From Holophagaceae bacterium (GTDB taxonomy: Bacteria; Acidobacteriota; Holophagae; Holophagales; Holophagaceae), in assembly GCA_021286765.1 (NCBI GenBank), contig JAJTBS010000004.1:215427-279426 (forward strand): DNA of 64,000 nt. Reading direction: 5' to 3'. The notes under the pieces were generated by a model. That model made no database searches, was not told the origin of the DNA, and was given only the letters and a program-made list of their open reading frames with translations. Shown one piece after another: positions 1 through 8,544 of this stretch (the stretch's first letter is position 1; every line of letters begins with the position of its first letter). The translations under genes were made by a program, and so were the position numbers.

Positions 1-50
1 ACGAAGTGCAGCCAGAGGGCAAGGTTGACGGCTTCGAGCTTGAGATTCAT
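1..50 (-). CDS. N-terminal fragment of a divergent gene, unknown
   Basis: A minus-strand start codon (complement of CAT at 48-50) opens a frame that runs off the left edge. Only about 16 residues are visible, beginning MNLKLEAVNLALWLHF. A GAGG ribosome-binding sequence lies about five bases upstream on the minus strand, and the gene would be divergent from the oxidoreductase that starts at 117. Too little is visible to name a family. The 66 bases between the two starts would hold both promoters. Confidence 0.45.
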   Translation of the reverse strand, partial: MNLKLEAVNLALWLHF

Positions 51-116
51 GGTCGCCTCGTGAGGAAGTCCCCCAGGGTAGCAGCCCTGCTAGGCTCGAT
101 TGGTCAGGAGGAAGTC

Positions 117-1082
117 ATGACCAAGCTCTGTGTCGCCGTCGTCGGTGTGGGCCATCTGGGACAACATCATGCCCGCATCGCAGCTTCGGCACCGGATGCG
201 GTGCTCACCGCCGTGGTGGATCCCGATCCGCTGCGGGGGCCTGAGATCGCCGCCAAGTTCGGCGCGCCATGGGTCGCCACGCTGGCGGAGGTGCTGGGCG
301 AGGTGGACGCCGTCCAGATCGCTGCGCCCACGGGCTTCCACCATGCCCTCGGCACCCAGGCGCTGAAGGCCGGCAAGCATGTGCTGATGGAGAAACCCCT
401 GGCCGCCACCCTCGACGAGGGCGTGGCCCTGCTGAAGGCCCTGGGCGAAGCCCGGGCTTCCCACCCGAGGCTCGTGGCGCAGGTGGGCCACCTGGAGCGC
501 TTCAACCCCGCCGTCACGGCCCTGCGGGAGCGCGGCTTCAAGCCCCGCTTTCTGGAGGCCGTGCGCGTTTCACCCTTTCCGGCCCGCAGCCTCGAAGTGG
601 ACGTGGTGATGGATGTGATGATCCATGACCTGGACCTGCTCCGCGCCCTGGTGGGCCGCCCTGTGGTCGATGTGGAGGCCGTCGGCGTCCCGGTGTTGAC
701 GCCCTATGCCGACCTGGTGAATGCCCGCCTGAAGTTCGAAGGCGGGGCCTTCGCCACGGTCACGGCCAGCCGCGTGGCGCGCAAGAAGGAGCGGACGCTG
801 CGCGCTTTCGGCGACAAGGAATACGCGAGCCTGGACTTCGCCACCCAGAAGCTCGAACTGCTGCGCCTCGTCATGGGCCCCGAGGGCCCCCAGGTGCAGC
901 CTGAGACCGCCGACATCGTGGAAGGCGAACCCCTGCGCCTGGAGATCGAGGCCTTTCATGCCGCCTGCCTCGGCCGCAGCGAAGAGGGCGTCACCTGGGC
1001 CGAAGCCCAGGAGGCCATGGGCGTCGCCGACCAGGTTCAGAAAGCCGTGGCCAAGAGCCTGCTGGAGATGAGCCGGGCGTGA
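117..1082 (+). CDS. Gfo/Idh/MocA family oxidoreductase
   Basis: A 321-residue NAD(P)-dependent dehydrogenase of the Gfo/Idh/MocA family, which oxidises or reduces sugars, inositols or nucleotide sugars. The N-terminal Rossmann fold has a G-x-G-x-x-G loop (VGVGHLGQHHARI, about residue 8), the family EKP motif is present (LMEKPLA, about residue 90), and the C-terminal domain has the expected MIHDLDLLRAL region. The start at 117 was chosen over an in-frame upstream codon at 6 because a strong GGAGGA ribosome-binding site precedes it. The stop overlaps the GTG start of the next gene by four bases, so the two are probably co-translated. Substrate is not predictable from sequence alone; relatives of this type occur beside lipid A genes in other bacteria, but no such gene is adjacent here. 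Confidence 0.85.
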   Translation: MTKLCVAVVGVGHLGQHHARIAASAPDAVLTAVVDPDPLRGPEIAAKFGAPWVATLAEVLGEVDAVQIAAPTGFHHALGTQALKAGKHVLMEKPLAATLDEGVALLKALGEARASHPRLVAQVGHLERFNPAVTALRERGFKPRFLEAVRVSPFPARSLEVDVVMDVMIHDLDLLRALVGRPVVDVEAVGVPVLTPYADLVNARLKFEGGAFATVTASRVARKKERTLRAFGDKEYASLDFATQKLELLRLVMGPEGPQVQPETADIVEGEPLRLEIEAFHAACLGRSEEGVTWAEAQEAMGVADQVQKAVAKSLLEMSRA

Positions 1083-2035
1083 CCCGCTTCTACGATCTCG
1101 CTTCCCTCGCCAAACCCCTGGTGACGGCGCCCCTGGCGCTGGCCTTCCTGGACCTGGACGCGGACCGGCGATGGGCGTTGGGCTTCCATGACCGGGGGAC
1201 GCCGCTCACCGTGCGACAGCTGCTCTCGCACAGCTCGGGACTTCCGCCCTGGCGGCCCTTCACGGGGGAACCCGTGGCCCAGCAGCTGCGCCGCGAGGTG
1301 GCGGTCCATCCCCTGCTCCGCCCCGCCGCCCCCGGCCTCGCCACCTACTCGGACCTGAACTACCGCCTGCTCGCCGAGCTGCTGGAAGCCGAGACCGGGG
1401 TGCCCTTCGAGAAGCTCGGCGCCGCCTCGGGACTCAGCCCGGCACCCTGGAGCCCATCGCCAACGGAGGTGCCGGATGGTCCCGATGCCACCGCCTGGCC
1501 CCTGGCCACGGACTCCCCCCTGCCCGCCCGGTCCCCGTGGCTGCCCCACGATGCCAACGCCCGAGCCGGGATGCGGGGCCATGCGGGGTTCGGGGCAACC
1601 CCGGCCCAGCTGCACGCCGCCCTGACCCGGTGGTTGGCCTCAGGCTGGCCCCGGCGCATGGCGGTGGAGACCACCCCGGGCGAGAATGGCGCCACCTGGG
1701 GCCTGGGCTTGCAGGTGGTGCACGGGGGTTCTGGGCACTTTGGACAACTGCTGTCGAGAGTTCAACCTGGGATCGGCGTCCACGTCCTGGAAGATCCCAC
1801 TGAAGGGATGCCGCCGTCCGCCCCAAGCATTCAGAACGAGCCGGGCCCGGGCTCTGGCTGGTGGTTCCACCTCGGCTACACCGGCCCGGCCTTGTTCTAT
1901 CGGCCCGCAGACGGCGCCTGCCTCGGGCTGCTCATCCATCGCCGGGGGCCCGACGGCGCGCTGCTCGACGCCGAGTCCCTGCGGGCCCGCCGCTGGGCGG
2001 CCCTGGCCCGATTCGTGGGACAATCCGGCGGATGA
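1079..2035 (+). CDS. Serine hydrolase, beta-lactamase/class C-like
   Basis: A 318-residue protein of the serine beta-lactamase/penicillin-binding-protein-like family. The nucleophile motif S-x-x-K appears as SLAKP near residue 9, followed by LLSHSSGLPPW, typical of class C-like esterases and peptidases, and a Y-x-N-type motif (YSDLNY, about residue 91). It begins very close to the SxxK motif and has no signal peptide, so it is probably cytoplasmic; this is shorter at the N-terminus than secreted relatives. The GTG start overlaps the preceding stop (GTGA) and its own stop overlaps the next ATG (ATGA), placing it in the middle of a three-gene coupled operon. It may act on an ester, amide or peptidoglycan fragment; the substrate is unknown. 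Confidence 0.78.
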   Translation: MTRFYDLASLAKPLVTAPLALAFLDLDADRRWALGFHDRGTPLTVRQLLSHSSGLPPWRPFTGEPVAQQLRREVAVHPLLRPAAPGLATYSDLNYRLLAELLEAETGVPFEKLGAASGLSPAPWSPSPTEVPDGPDATAWPLATDSPLPARSPWLPHDANARAGMRGHAGFGATPAQLHAALTRWLASGWPRRMAVETTPGENGATWGLGLQVVHGGSGHFGQLLSRVQPGIGVHVLEDPTEGMPPSAPSIQNEPGPGSGWWFHLGYTGPALFYRPADGACLGLLIHRRGPDGALLDAESLRARRWAALARFVGQSGG

Positions 2036-4137
2036 AGCTCCATCCCATCCCCGCCCTGCTCCTGACGCTCCCTCCCGCCATCGCCGCGCAGCCTCCGCTG
2101 AAGATCGGCATCGACACCCAGGCCACGGAGTGGGTCGTGTCGCTTGAGGGGGGCGGTCAGGTCTGCGACCGCTCGGGGAAACCCCTGCTGAAGCTGGCCC
2201 CCGACGAGAAGCTGCGCATCTGGTGGGACAGCCGCGGCGTGTCCGACCCCACCGCCGAGTACCGCATCCAGGTGGGGAAACCCCACACGGCCGCAGAGGC
2301 CGCGGCGCTGATGAAGCGACTCAAGGAACTTGGCGAGGCCCCGGACAAGGTGAAGGTGCCAGATGCCGACACCTGGCGCGTGCTCACGGGGCATTTCCCC
2401 GAAGCCGGCGGGGCCGAACCTGTGTTGCAGAAACTCCAGGACCTGGGCTTCGAGGAGCTCTGGGTGGCCTCCGAATCCCGCCCCAGCCAGCCCCGAAAGG
2501 GCCGGGCCCTCTACGCCATCACGGACCGCTACGAGCGCCGCTCCCTGCCCCTCGGAGGCGTCTGGCTCAGGCCCACGGGGGAACTGACGGCCCTCCAGGG
2601 CAAGGGGCGCTACCGGGGCAAGGTCGAGATCCATCCCAATGCCCAGGGCCGCTTGACGGTGGTGAACACCGTGGACCTGGAGACCTATCTGCGCGGCGTG
2701 GTACCCAAGGAGATGGGGGCCTGGGAGTTCCCCTCGCTCGAGGCCCTCAAGGCGCAGGCCGTGGCGGCCCGCACCTATGCCGTGGCCAACCGTGGCAAGC
2801 GCGCCGCCGACGGCTTCGACATGGGCGACACGGTGGCCGACCAGGTCTATGGGGGCCGCGACGGCGAGCAGGCCCTCACGGACCGGGCCATTGCCGAGAC
2901 CGAGGGCCTCTTCGCCACCTATGGCGGCAAGCCCATCCAGGCCCTGTTCATGGCCAACTGCGGGGGACATACCACGGATGTGGCCCATGTCTTCGGTGGG
3001 GACGCGCCCTACCTCCGCGCGGCCTCATGCTACCCGGCCAGGCCCCTGACCCTGCCTTACGCTTCTGGCGCCACCGTCACTGCCGAGGCCCAGCAGCCCT
3101 GGCTCAGCTGGGAGTTGCTGCGGCTGGCCTCCGTGGCCCTGCCCCCGGAATGCCTTTCCGGCGAACGGCTGGCCAAAGCCGCGACCCTCGAGGATCTGGC
3201 CGGCCCCCTCCGGACCCTCCAGCAGCGCCTCGCCCTCGAAGCCCGCCCCTTGGCCCGGGAAGGGCACCTCCTCCTGGCCCTGGCCCGGGCCTTCGGCTTC
3301 CAGCGGATCGTGGAGGGCCAGGAGCGGCCCCAGGACGCCGCCTACTTCCTGCCGGACTCGCTGCCCGAGGACCGGCTCCTGGCCGCCTTTCTCACGCGGC
3401 GGGGCGTGGTTCCCGCTTCGGCCTGGGCCGCTTCCGAGCCTGTCACCCTCCGTCAGGCCCTCCAGGTCCTGGGGCGGCTCTGGCAAGAGCTGGAGCCCTT
3501 CACCCCGGGCGAAGGTTCCCTGTTGCTGGACCGGCAGATCCGGCGGAAACGAGGAGGACCCGAGCCCCTGCCCCTGGCTCCCACCCTGCTGCTGGCGGAA
3601 GAGGGCCCCGACGGCAGCCTGCGCCTGGTCGCCAAGGCCGACATCCAGGTGGGTGACCGGCTCAAGTGGATCCCCGGGGAGGACGGCCCGGTCCAGGTGC
3701 TGGTGCGCCGGCTCGATCCCGATGGCGCCGCCTGGGACCGCTACAACCCCACCGCCCACTGGCGCGTGGAGTACATGGAAGCCGACCTGCTCGCCACGGT
3801 GCGCAAGCGCATCAACGTCCCTGGCATCCGCGACCTGAGGGCCGAGTACAACGACCAGGGCCGGGTGCTGGACCTCACCCTGGTGGACACCAAGGGGGCG
3901 CCCCACCGCGTGCGCGGCATGCACATCCGCGGCCTCCTCGGCCTCAAGGACAATGTCTTCCGGTGGCTCACGGTCGGCCAAGGGGCCAAGCGCCGCTGGA
4001 TCTTCTACGGCCGGGGCTGGGGTCACGGCCTGGGCATGTGCCAGACCGGCGCCTATGGCATGGCCCTGGAGGGCGCCACGTTCGAGCAGATCCTGCAGCA
4101 CTACTACCCGGGCATGCGCCTGCAGCGCGTCGAATAA
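2032..4137 (+). CDS. SpoIID/LytB-domain protein with SPOR-like region
   Basis: A 701-residue secreted protein with an N-terminal signal peptide (about residues 1-21, cleavage after AIAAQ). Residues about 75-150 resemble a SPOR repeat (YRIQVGKPHTAAEA... and a second VLTGHF half), a domain that binds denuded peptidoglycan. The SpoIID/LytB core starts near residue 210 (VNTVDLETYLRGVVPKEM, then QAVAARTYA) and ends with GRGWGHGLGMCQTGAYGMA near residue 660. SpoIID proteins are lytic transglycosylases or amidase enhancers that remodel the cell wall. Between the two halves of the core lies an extra segment of more than 200 residues, roughly residues 340-570, longer than the usual family. ATG start overlaps the upstream stop. 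It probably works on septal or envelope peptidoglycan; this organism shows no other sporulation gene here. Confidence 0.85.
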   Translation: MKLHPIPALLLTLPPAIAAQPPLKIGIDTQATEWVVSLEGGGQVCDRSGKPLLKLAPDEKLRIWWDSRGVSDPTAEYRIQVGKPHTAAEAAALMKRLKELGEAPDKVKVPDADTWRVLTGHFPEAGGAEPVLQKLQDLGFEELWVASESRPSQPRKGRALYAITDRYERRSLPLGGVWLRPTGELTALQGKGRYRGKVEIHPNAQGRLTVVNTVDLETYLRGVVPKEMGAWEFPSLEALKAQAVAARTYAVANRGKRAADGFDMGDTVADQVYGGRDGEQALTDRAIAETEGLFATYGGKPIQALFMANCGGHTTDVAHVFGGDAPYLRAASCYPARPLTLPYASGATVTAEAQQPWLSWELLRLASVALPPECLSGERLAKAATLEDLAGPLRTLQQRLALEARPLAREGHLLLALARAFGFQRIVEGQERPQDAAYFLPDSLPEDRLLAAFLTRRGVVPASAWAASEPVTLRQALQVLGRLWQELEPFTPGEGSLLLDRQIRRKRGGPEPLPLAPTLLLAEEGPDGSLRLVAKADIQVGDRLKWIPGEDGPVQVLVRRLDPDGAAWDRYNPTAHWRVEYMEADLLATVRKRINVPGIRDLRAEYNDQGRVLDLTLVDTKGAPHRVRGMHIRGLLGLKDNVFRWLTVGQGAKRRWIFYGRGWGHGLGMCQTGAYGMALEGATFEQILQHYYPGMRLQRVE

Positions 4138-4217
4138 ATATCCCCGAATATTTCCCATTCAGGGATTGACGGCAGGTGGGAGAAGACCGAGGCTAGGCTC
4201 TCCTAAGGAGGCTGGGC

Positions 4218-5165
4218 ATGGCCTTGGATGCGTGGATCCTCAGTGCGCCGCTGCGGGTGTTGCGGCAGGAGGACCACCCCTATCGGGAGACCACCCTGGC
4301 CACCCTGGGCCGTCACGAACTGGGCCTTTGCCGCCGAGCCACCAGCGCTGGGCCCGCCTGCGAACTCTTCCTTGATGGCCGTTCCATCTTCCTGCCCGGA
4401 GCTGCAGGCCCGGAGCGGGCCTGGTTCGAGCTGTGCCGGGAGCTCGGCTACGAGCCCGCCCGCCACTGGGACTGGGACCCGGCTCTCATCCTCTTCCAGC
4501 AGGTGGTGCCTGCCCTGGCCTCGGACTGGCATGAACCGCCCCTGGCCCTGACCAGCCAGGGAGTCCCCGAGGGTGTGCTGAGCCTGGCCGAGTTGCGGCA
4601 GACCTTCGCGGAAGCCGTGGCTGCGCTGCGCCGGGAGTTCTCGGGCCCCGTGGGCGCCAAGGTGGTCGAGACCTTCGAGTGGCTCCCCCTGCGGGCCGTG
4701 GTCTTCCACGACGATGTGCAACTGCCCCTGGACTTTGAAGGCACGGGTCCTGGCGGCCGGGTGTCCCTCTGGCTCGGCATCCACCACGAGCGGCCGGTGG
4801 TCCTTGAGGGGCAGGCCCCCGCGGCTTCAGGCCGCCGCTGGACCACCGGAAACATCGAAGCCCGGGCCCCCTCCGAAGCCTTCCTCTCCGCGGCAGGCTT
4901 GGATCCCGAGCCACCCAAGGGCTTCGAGGCCACCCTCCAGGCCGCTCTGGACAGCCTGTGCCACTGGATGGAGGCGCCCCTGGACGCCTACCGCCGCACC
5001 TACCCCGTGGGGATCTCCTGGCACCACGGCCGGCGGGAGCGTCTGCTGGGCCGCACCATCGTCGATGTGCGCGCCGGCGACCCGCCCCGCCTCGTCCTGG
5101 ACGACGGCACCGAAGTGGCCATCGATCCCGAACCCGTGCCCTTCTGGGAGCACGGGGGCATCTGA
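4218..5165 (+). CDS. Hypothetical protein, no recognised family
   Basis: A 315-residue soluble protein I do not recognise. It starts at an ATG preceded by a perfect AGGAGG ribosome-binding site and has strong coding bias, so it is surely expressed. It has no signal peptide or membrane segment. Several aromatic and acidic stretches are visible (RHWDWDPALILFQQV near residue 80, FHDDVQLPLDFEGTGPGG near residue 170) and it ends with a short strand-rich segment (GRTIVDVRAGDPPRLVLDDG). It stands alone between the SpoIID-like gene and a convergent dCMP deaminase, ending three bases from the latter. Confidence 0.7.
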   Translation: MALDAWILSAPLRVLRQEDHPYRETTLATLGRHELGLCRRATSAGPACELFLDGRSIFLPGAAGPERAWFELCRELGYEPARHWDWDPALILFQQVVPALASDWHEPPLALTSQGVPEGVLSLAELRQTFAEAVAALRREFSGPVGAKVVETFEWLPLRAVVFHDDVQLPLDFEGTGPGGRVSLWLGIHHERPVVLEGQAPAASGRRWTTGNIEARAPSEAFLSAAGLDPEPPKGFEATLQAALDSLCHWMEAPLDAYRRTYPVGISWHHGRRERLLGRTIVDVRAGDPPRLVLDDGTEVAIDPEPVPFWEHGGI

Positions 5166-5167
5166 CG

Positions 5168-5599
5168 TCAGGCCTCCCCGAGCTGCTCCCAGCGCACGCC
5201 GAAGTGGTCGAGGATGCCCTGCCGCTCGGCCCGCTCCTGCTCGGCGATGCTCGTATAGGGATGGCGGAACACCACCCTCCGAACCCCGCGGCGCACGAGC
5301 GCGCGGCAGCAGATGAGGCAGGGCTCATGGGTGACGTAGGCCGTGGCGACGGCCCCATCGCAGAACCCCAGGGCGTTCTCCTCGGCGTGGCTGGTGTGGA
5401 GGCAGCGCTGGCCTGGCCTGCAGGTCTCAGGCGTGCAGTGCGCCATGCCCGGCAGCGCCCCGTTGAAGCCCGCCGCCGCCACGCCGCCATCGGCGCGCAA
5501 CAGAACCGCCCCGACTTTCAGCCGACAGCAGGTGCCGAGCCGGCTCAGCTCCAGCGCCATGTTCATGAAGACTTCATCCTTGAGCTGCGAGCGTGACAT
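5168..5599 (-). CDS. dCMP deaminase family protein (ComEB-like)
   Basis: A 143-residue zinc-dependent cytidine/deoxycytidylate deaminase. The catalytic zinc motif is split as usual: H-A-E-E-N (about residue 70) supplies the histidine ligand and catalytic glutamate, and P-C-L-I-C-C (about residue 97) supplies the two cysteines. An upstream cysteine cluster (HCTPETCRPGQRCLHT) matches the extra zinc site of dCMP deaminases, which make dUMP for thymidylate synthesis. I chose the ATG at 5599 because a GAGGT sequence precedes it; an ATG pair at 5626 would add nine residues and lacks a clear ribosome-binding site. It converges on the orphan gene ending at 5165. Confidence 0.85.
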   Translation of the reverse strand: MSRSQLKDEVFMNMALELSRLGTCCRLKVGAVLLRADGGVAAAGFNGALPGMAHCTPETCRPGQRCLHTSHAEENALGFCDGAVATAYVTHEPCLICCRALVRRGVRRVVFRHPYTSIAEQERAERQGILDHFGVRWEQLGEA

Positions 5600-5757
5600 G
5601 GCGACCTCGGGGCGGGCCTCCATCATCGCAAGAACCGGGGCGGCTGCGGAGATTCAATGGATACGGGGGTCTATGGTCCGTGTCGTGCTCTCGGTCACAG
5701 ACTCCGGCATTCAACCAGAGTCGCTCATGCGCATAATAAAATATAGGCAGGTGATAA

Positions 5758-6837
5758 ATGAGTAATTTATTCCTGGTTCTCTTGGTGCTGTCCGGCCTGG
5801 TCGTCCCCATGCCACTGCGCGCCCAGGGCTGGGACGCGACCCGGCACGCTTCGGGCTGGGCCTTCCAGGAAGTCGATGGTTCGCTCATCTTCTACGATCC
5901 GGCCGCCCGGTCTCTCCGCACCTGGATGAAGGGCAGCGGCCTGCTCGCCTCGCTTCCCTTGGTCTTGCCCGAATCCCGAAAACCCGCTGTCGCGACCCCG
6001 GCCACGACTCCCGCCCCCACCGTCGCCACCTCGGACTACGATGCGGCCGGCGCCTTGCTCTATGGGCTGCCCCGGCAGCAGCGCCCCCAGGGCGCCCCAG
6101 CCAGGCCATCCTCCAAGGAAGCCGTCGAGTCTGCAACTGTCGGCGTGGCCGTGCCCGAGCGCTGGGTGCTCGACGCCTACGATCGCATCTGGATGGCCTG
6201 CGACCAACGCCTGGCAGTGCTGGGGAAGAACGGCAAGCCGGAAACCACCCTCCCCCTGCCTGCCCTCGTCGAGGACATGGCCATCGGCCGGGATGGCCTG
6301 TTCATTCTCTACCGCACGCCGAAGCCCTACCTGGAGAAGCGGGACCTCAAGAGCGGCGCCGTGCTCTGGACCTTCGGGGACAAAGCCCAGCTGAAGGAGT
6401 CCGCGGCCCAGCCCCTGCTGGTGGGTCTGAACCGCATGGCCCTCGGCACGGACGGCAGCGTCTATCTGGCCGAGGGGGCCAGCATGGCCTTCACCGTCCT
6501 GGATCCCGTCAAGGGTCCGAAAGAGCCCGGCCAGACCTTCTTCACCTGCAACGATGCCCTCCCCGCCCGCGCAGTGCTGGGACGGGTGGGACGCGGCCCC
6601 ATCCTCCCCTGGTCCGGCCGGGACGTGATCTTCGGAGTCTTCGCCCCCAGCCAGGTCAAGTCCTGTGGCGCTCCGGAATCCAAGGGGCTACTCCTCGCCC
6701 GCTTCGACCTCGCCAAGGGCACCATGGAATGGCTGCCCACTCCCCTGGGAGAAGGGCACCGCCTGATCGGCCTCCTCGATGCCGAAGCCGTCTTCCTCGC
6801 CCCGGGCGGCGGGCTGGCCTACGCGCCGATCCGGTAA
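5758..6837 (+). CDS. Secreted protein of unknown function
   Basis: A 359-residue protein with a clear signal peptide (residues 1-22, LFLVLLVLSGLVV core, cleavage near LRAQG), so probably periplasmic or secreted. Residues 75-110 form an Ala/Pro/Thr-rich linker. From about residue 130 onward repeated short strand patterns (DRIWMACDQRLAVLGKNGK, GLFILYRTPKPYLEKRD, GSVYLAEGASMAFTVLD) look like beta-propeller blades, which is inference from pattern only. The upstream 158 bases are unusually AT-rich just before the start (CATAATAAAATATA at 5732-5745) with an AGGTGA ribosome-binding site, suggesting its own promoter. It is followed by a hairpin and tRNA-Arg. Confidence 0.7.
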   Translation: MSNLFLVLLVLSGLVVPMPLRAQGWDATRHASGWAFQEVDGSLIFYDPAARSLRTWMKGSGLLASLPLVLPESRKPAVATPATTPAPTVATSDYDAAGALLYGLPRQQRPQGAPARPSSKEAVESATVGVAVPERWVLDAYDRIWMACDQRLAVLGKNGKPETTLPLPALVEDMAIGRDGLFILYRTPKPYLEKRDLKSGAVLWTFGDKAQLKESAAQPLLVGLNRMALGTDGSVYLAEGASMAFTVLDPVKGPKEPGQTFFTCNDALPARAVLGRVGRGPILPWSGRDVIFGVFAPSQVKSCGAPESKGLLLARFDLAKGTMEWLPTPLGEGHRLIGLLDAEAVFLAPGGGLAYAPIR

Positions 6838-6858
6838 CAGCCGACGCTGCTGCCAGGA

Positions 6859-6879
6859 GCATCCTGCGGGGCAGGATGC
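6859..6879 (+). terminator. Hairpin terminator candidate after secreted protein gene
   Basis: A perfect nine-base stem (GCATCCTGC / GCAGGATGC) with a three-base GGG loop lies 22 bases after the stop of the secreted protein gene and before tRNA-Arg. No T-run follows on the plus strand, so it may need a factor or may only stabilise the transcript. Confidence 0.5.
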
Positions 6880-6969
6880 GATCGGCGGAGGAGCAGCTCC
6901 CCTCATCACCGATGGAGCTGCGCGACCCGGGGCTGAAGCCGGGATCGAGTTGTGCGACCATGGGGTCGG

Positions 6970-7046
6970 GGTCCCGTAGCTCAGCTGGATAGAGCAGCTC
7001 CCTCCTAAGGAGCAGGTCGGACGTTCGAATCGTCTCGGGGCCACCA
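6970..7046 (+). tRNA. tRNA-Arg, anticodon CCT
   Basis: A 77-base cloverleaf can be folded by eye. Acceptor GGTCCCG pairs with CGGGGCC (one T-G pair), D-arm GCTC/GAGC, anticodon arm GCTCC-CTCCTAA-GGAGC giving anticodon CCT that reads AGG, and T-arm GGACG-TTCGAAT-CGTCT. The discriminator base A and a genome-encoded CCA (7044-7046) follow. Confidence 0.95.
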
Positions 7047-7066
7047 CTCCCCCCATCTGCCTTGTC

Positions 7067-7774
7067 ATGGCGGCGAAGATGCTCCTGTTCGACGCCCATT
7101 GTCATCTGCCTGACACGGGAACCGGCTCCCCGGTGCAGATCCGGGTGGTCTGCGGGACTCGCGAGGCGGACTGGGAGGCGGTCCTGGCCCATGCGGCCTC
7201 CGATTCCCGCGTCGTCCCCATGCTGGGCTTGCACCCCTGGTTCGTGGCCACGGCGGCGCCGGGCTGGGAGGCGCGGCTGGATGCCCTGCTGCGCGCCCAC
7301 CGGACCGGCGTGGGGGAGTGCGGCCTGGATTTCGCCCGGGAGGCCGCCGACCGGCCAGCCCAGGAGCAGGCCTTCCGGCTCCAGCTGCGCCTCGCGCACG
7401 CCCTGCAACGCCCTGTGGCCATCCACGCCGTACGAGCCTGGGGGCGCCTGCTCGACCTGTTGCAAGAAGAAGGTGTGCCGCCGGCAGGCGCCCTCGTACA
7501 TGCCTTTTCGGGCAGCCCCGAGACAGCGGCCACCCTGCAGGCCCTGGGCGTCTTCCTCTCCTTCTCCGCCGGAGACCTGGGCTCCGCGCGGAGCAAGGTC
7601 CAGGAAACCCTGCGCACGGTGCCCTCCAGCCACTTGCTGCTGGAAACCGATGCCGACGGGGATCTGGAGCAGGCCATTGGCCTGGCCGCGGCCCTCCGGG
7701 GCGTGGCCACTGAGGATCTGGCCGCGCGAACCTGGAAGAATGGCCTTCGGTGCTTCAAGGAGCTGATGGCATGA
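7067..7774 (+). CDS. TatD family metal-dependent hydrolase
   Basis: A 235-residue TIM-barrel metal hydrolase of the TatD family (3'-5' exonuclease/DNase relatives). Metal-ligand motifs are in order: DAHCHL (about residue 9), GECGLD (about 84), IHAVRAW (about 119), HAFSG (about 145) and ETDADGD (about 193). Shorter than the usual 255-265 residues. The ATG at 7067 was chosen; an internal ATG at 7079 (MLLFDAH) is an equally plausible start. Its stop overlaps the next ATG (ATGA at 7771-7774), so it is translationally coupled to the TcdA-like gene. Confidence 0.85.
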   Translation: MAAKMLLFDAHCHLPDTGTGSPVQIRVVCGTREADWEAVLAHAASDSRVVPMLGLHPWFVATAAPGWEARLDALLRAHRTGVGECGLDFAREAADRPAQEQAFRLQLRLAHALQRPVAIHAVRAWGRLLDLLQEEGVPPAGALVHAFSGSPETAATLQALGVFLSFSAGDLGSARSKVQETLRTVPSSHLLLETDADGDLEQAIGLAAALRGVATEDLAARTWKNGLRCFKELMA

Positions 7775-8544
7775 GGTGGTTTTCCCGCAGCGAGCTGCTG
7801 CTCGGCGAAGCGGCACTGGAACGGCTCACCGCCGCCCGGGTAACCGTATTCGGCCTGGGAGGTGTGGGGTCCTTCGCCGTGGAGGCCCTGGCCCGGGCAG
7901 GCGTGGGCCACCTGCGCCTGGTGGATCATGATGTGGTGGGCCCCAGCAACCTCAACCGGCAGCTCTTCGCCCTGCGCTCCACCCTCGGCCAGCCCAAGGC
8001 GGACGTGGCGGCTGCCCGGGTGCGTGACATCAATCCGGACTGCATCGTGGAGCCCCACCAGACCTTTATCCACACGGATACCTTGCCGGACCTGCTGACA
8101 CCGCGGCCCCACGTGATGGTCGACGCCATCGACTCCATGACCTGCAAAGTGGCCCTCATGCGCACGGCCCACGAGCAGGGCATCCCCATCATCACGGCTA
8201 TGGGCGCAGGGGGACGCACGGACAGCAGCCTGCTCCGCGCGGGCGACCTCAGCGAGACCCGCCTCTGTCCCCTGGCCGCCCGCGTCCGCAAGGAGCTGCG
8301 CAAGGCGGGCATCACCAAGGGCATCCGCTGCGTGTACTCACTGGAACCCGCCGACAACAAGCGCCCCGCCAACCCCGTGGACATCGAGCCCCACCGCGGC
8401 CCCGGACGCCAGCGCCGCCCCGTGGGCACCATCTCGTACATGCCCGCCATCGTGGGGATGAGGGTAGCCGAGGAAGTCCTCCGGATGCTGCTCAGTCCTG
8501 AGAAGCCTGGACCCCTTCCACCGCCCGGCGGAGGACGGTCATGA
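7771..8544 (+). CDS. tcdA: tRNA threonylcarbamoyladenosine dehydratase (TcdA-like)
   Basis: A 257-residue E1-like ThiF/MoeB superfamily enzyme. The ATP-binding loop GLGGVGSFAVEALARAG is at about residues 29-45 and DHDVVGPSNLNRQL, typical of the CsdL/TcdA branch, follows at about 51. TcdA dehydrates threonylcarbamoyl-adenosine 37 to its cyclic form in ANN-decoding tRNAs. It lacks the Cys-x-x-Cys zinc pairs of MoeB/ThiF. The last 53 bases overlap the 3' end of the convergent kinase gene, so transcripts from both strands collide here. Start chosen at the ATGA overlap with the TatD gene. Confidence 0.88.
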   Translation: MRWFSRSELLLGEAALERLTAARVTVFGLGGVGSFAVEALARAGVGHLRLVDHDVVGPSNLNRQLFALRSTLGQPKADVAAARVRDINPDCIVEPHQTFIHTDTLPDLLTPRPHVMVDAIDSMTCKVALMRTAHEQGIPIITAMGAGGRTDSSLLRAGDLSETRLCPLAARVRKELRKAGITKGIRCVYSLEPADNKRPANPVDIEPHRGPGRQRRPVGTISYMPAIVGMRVAEEVLRMLLSPEKPGPLPPPGGGRS

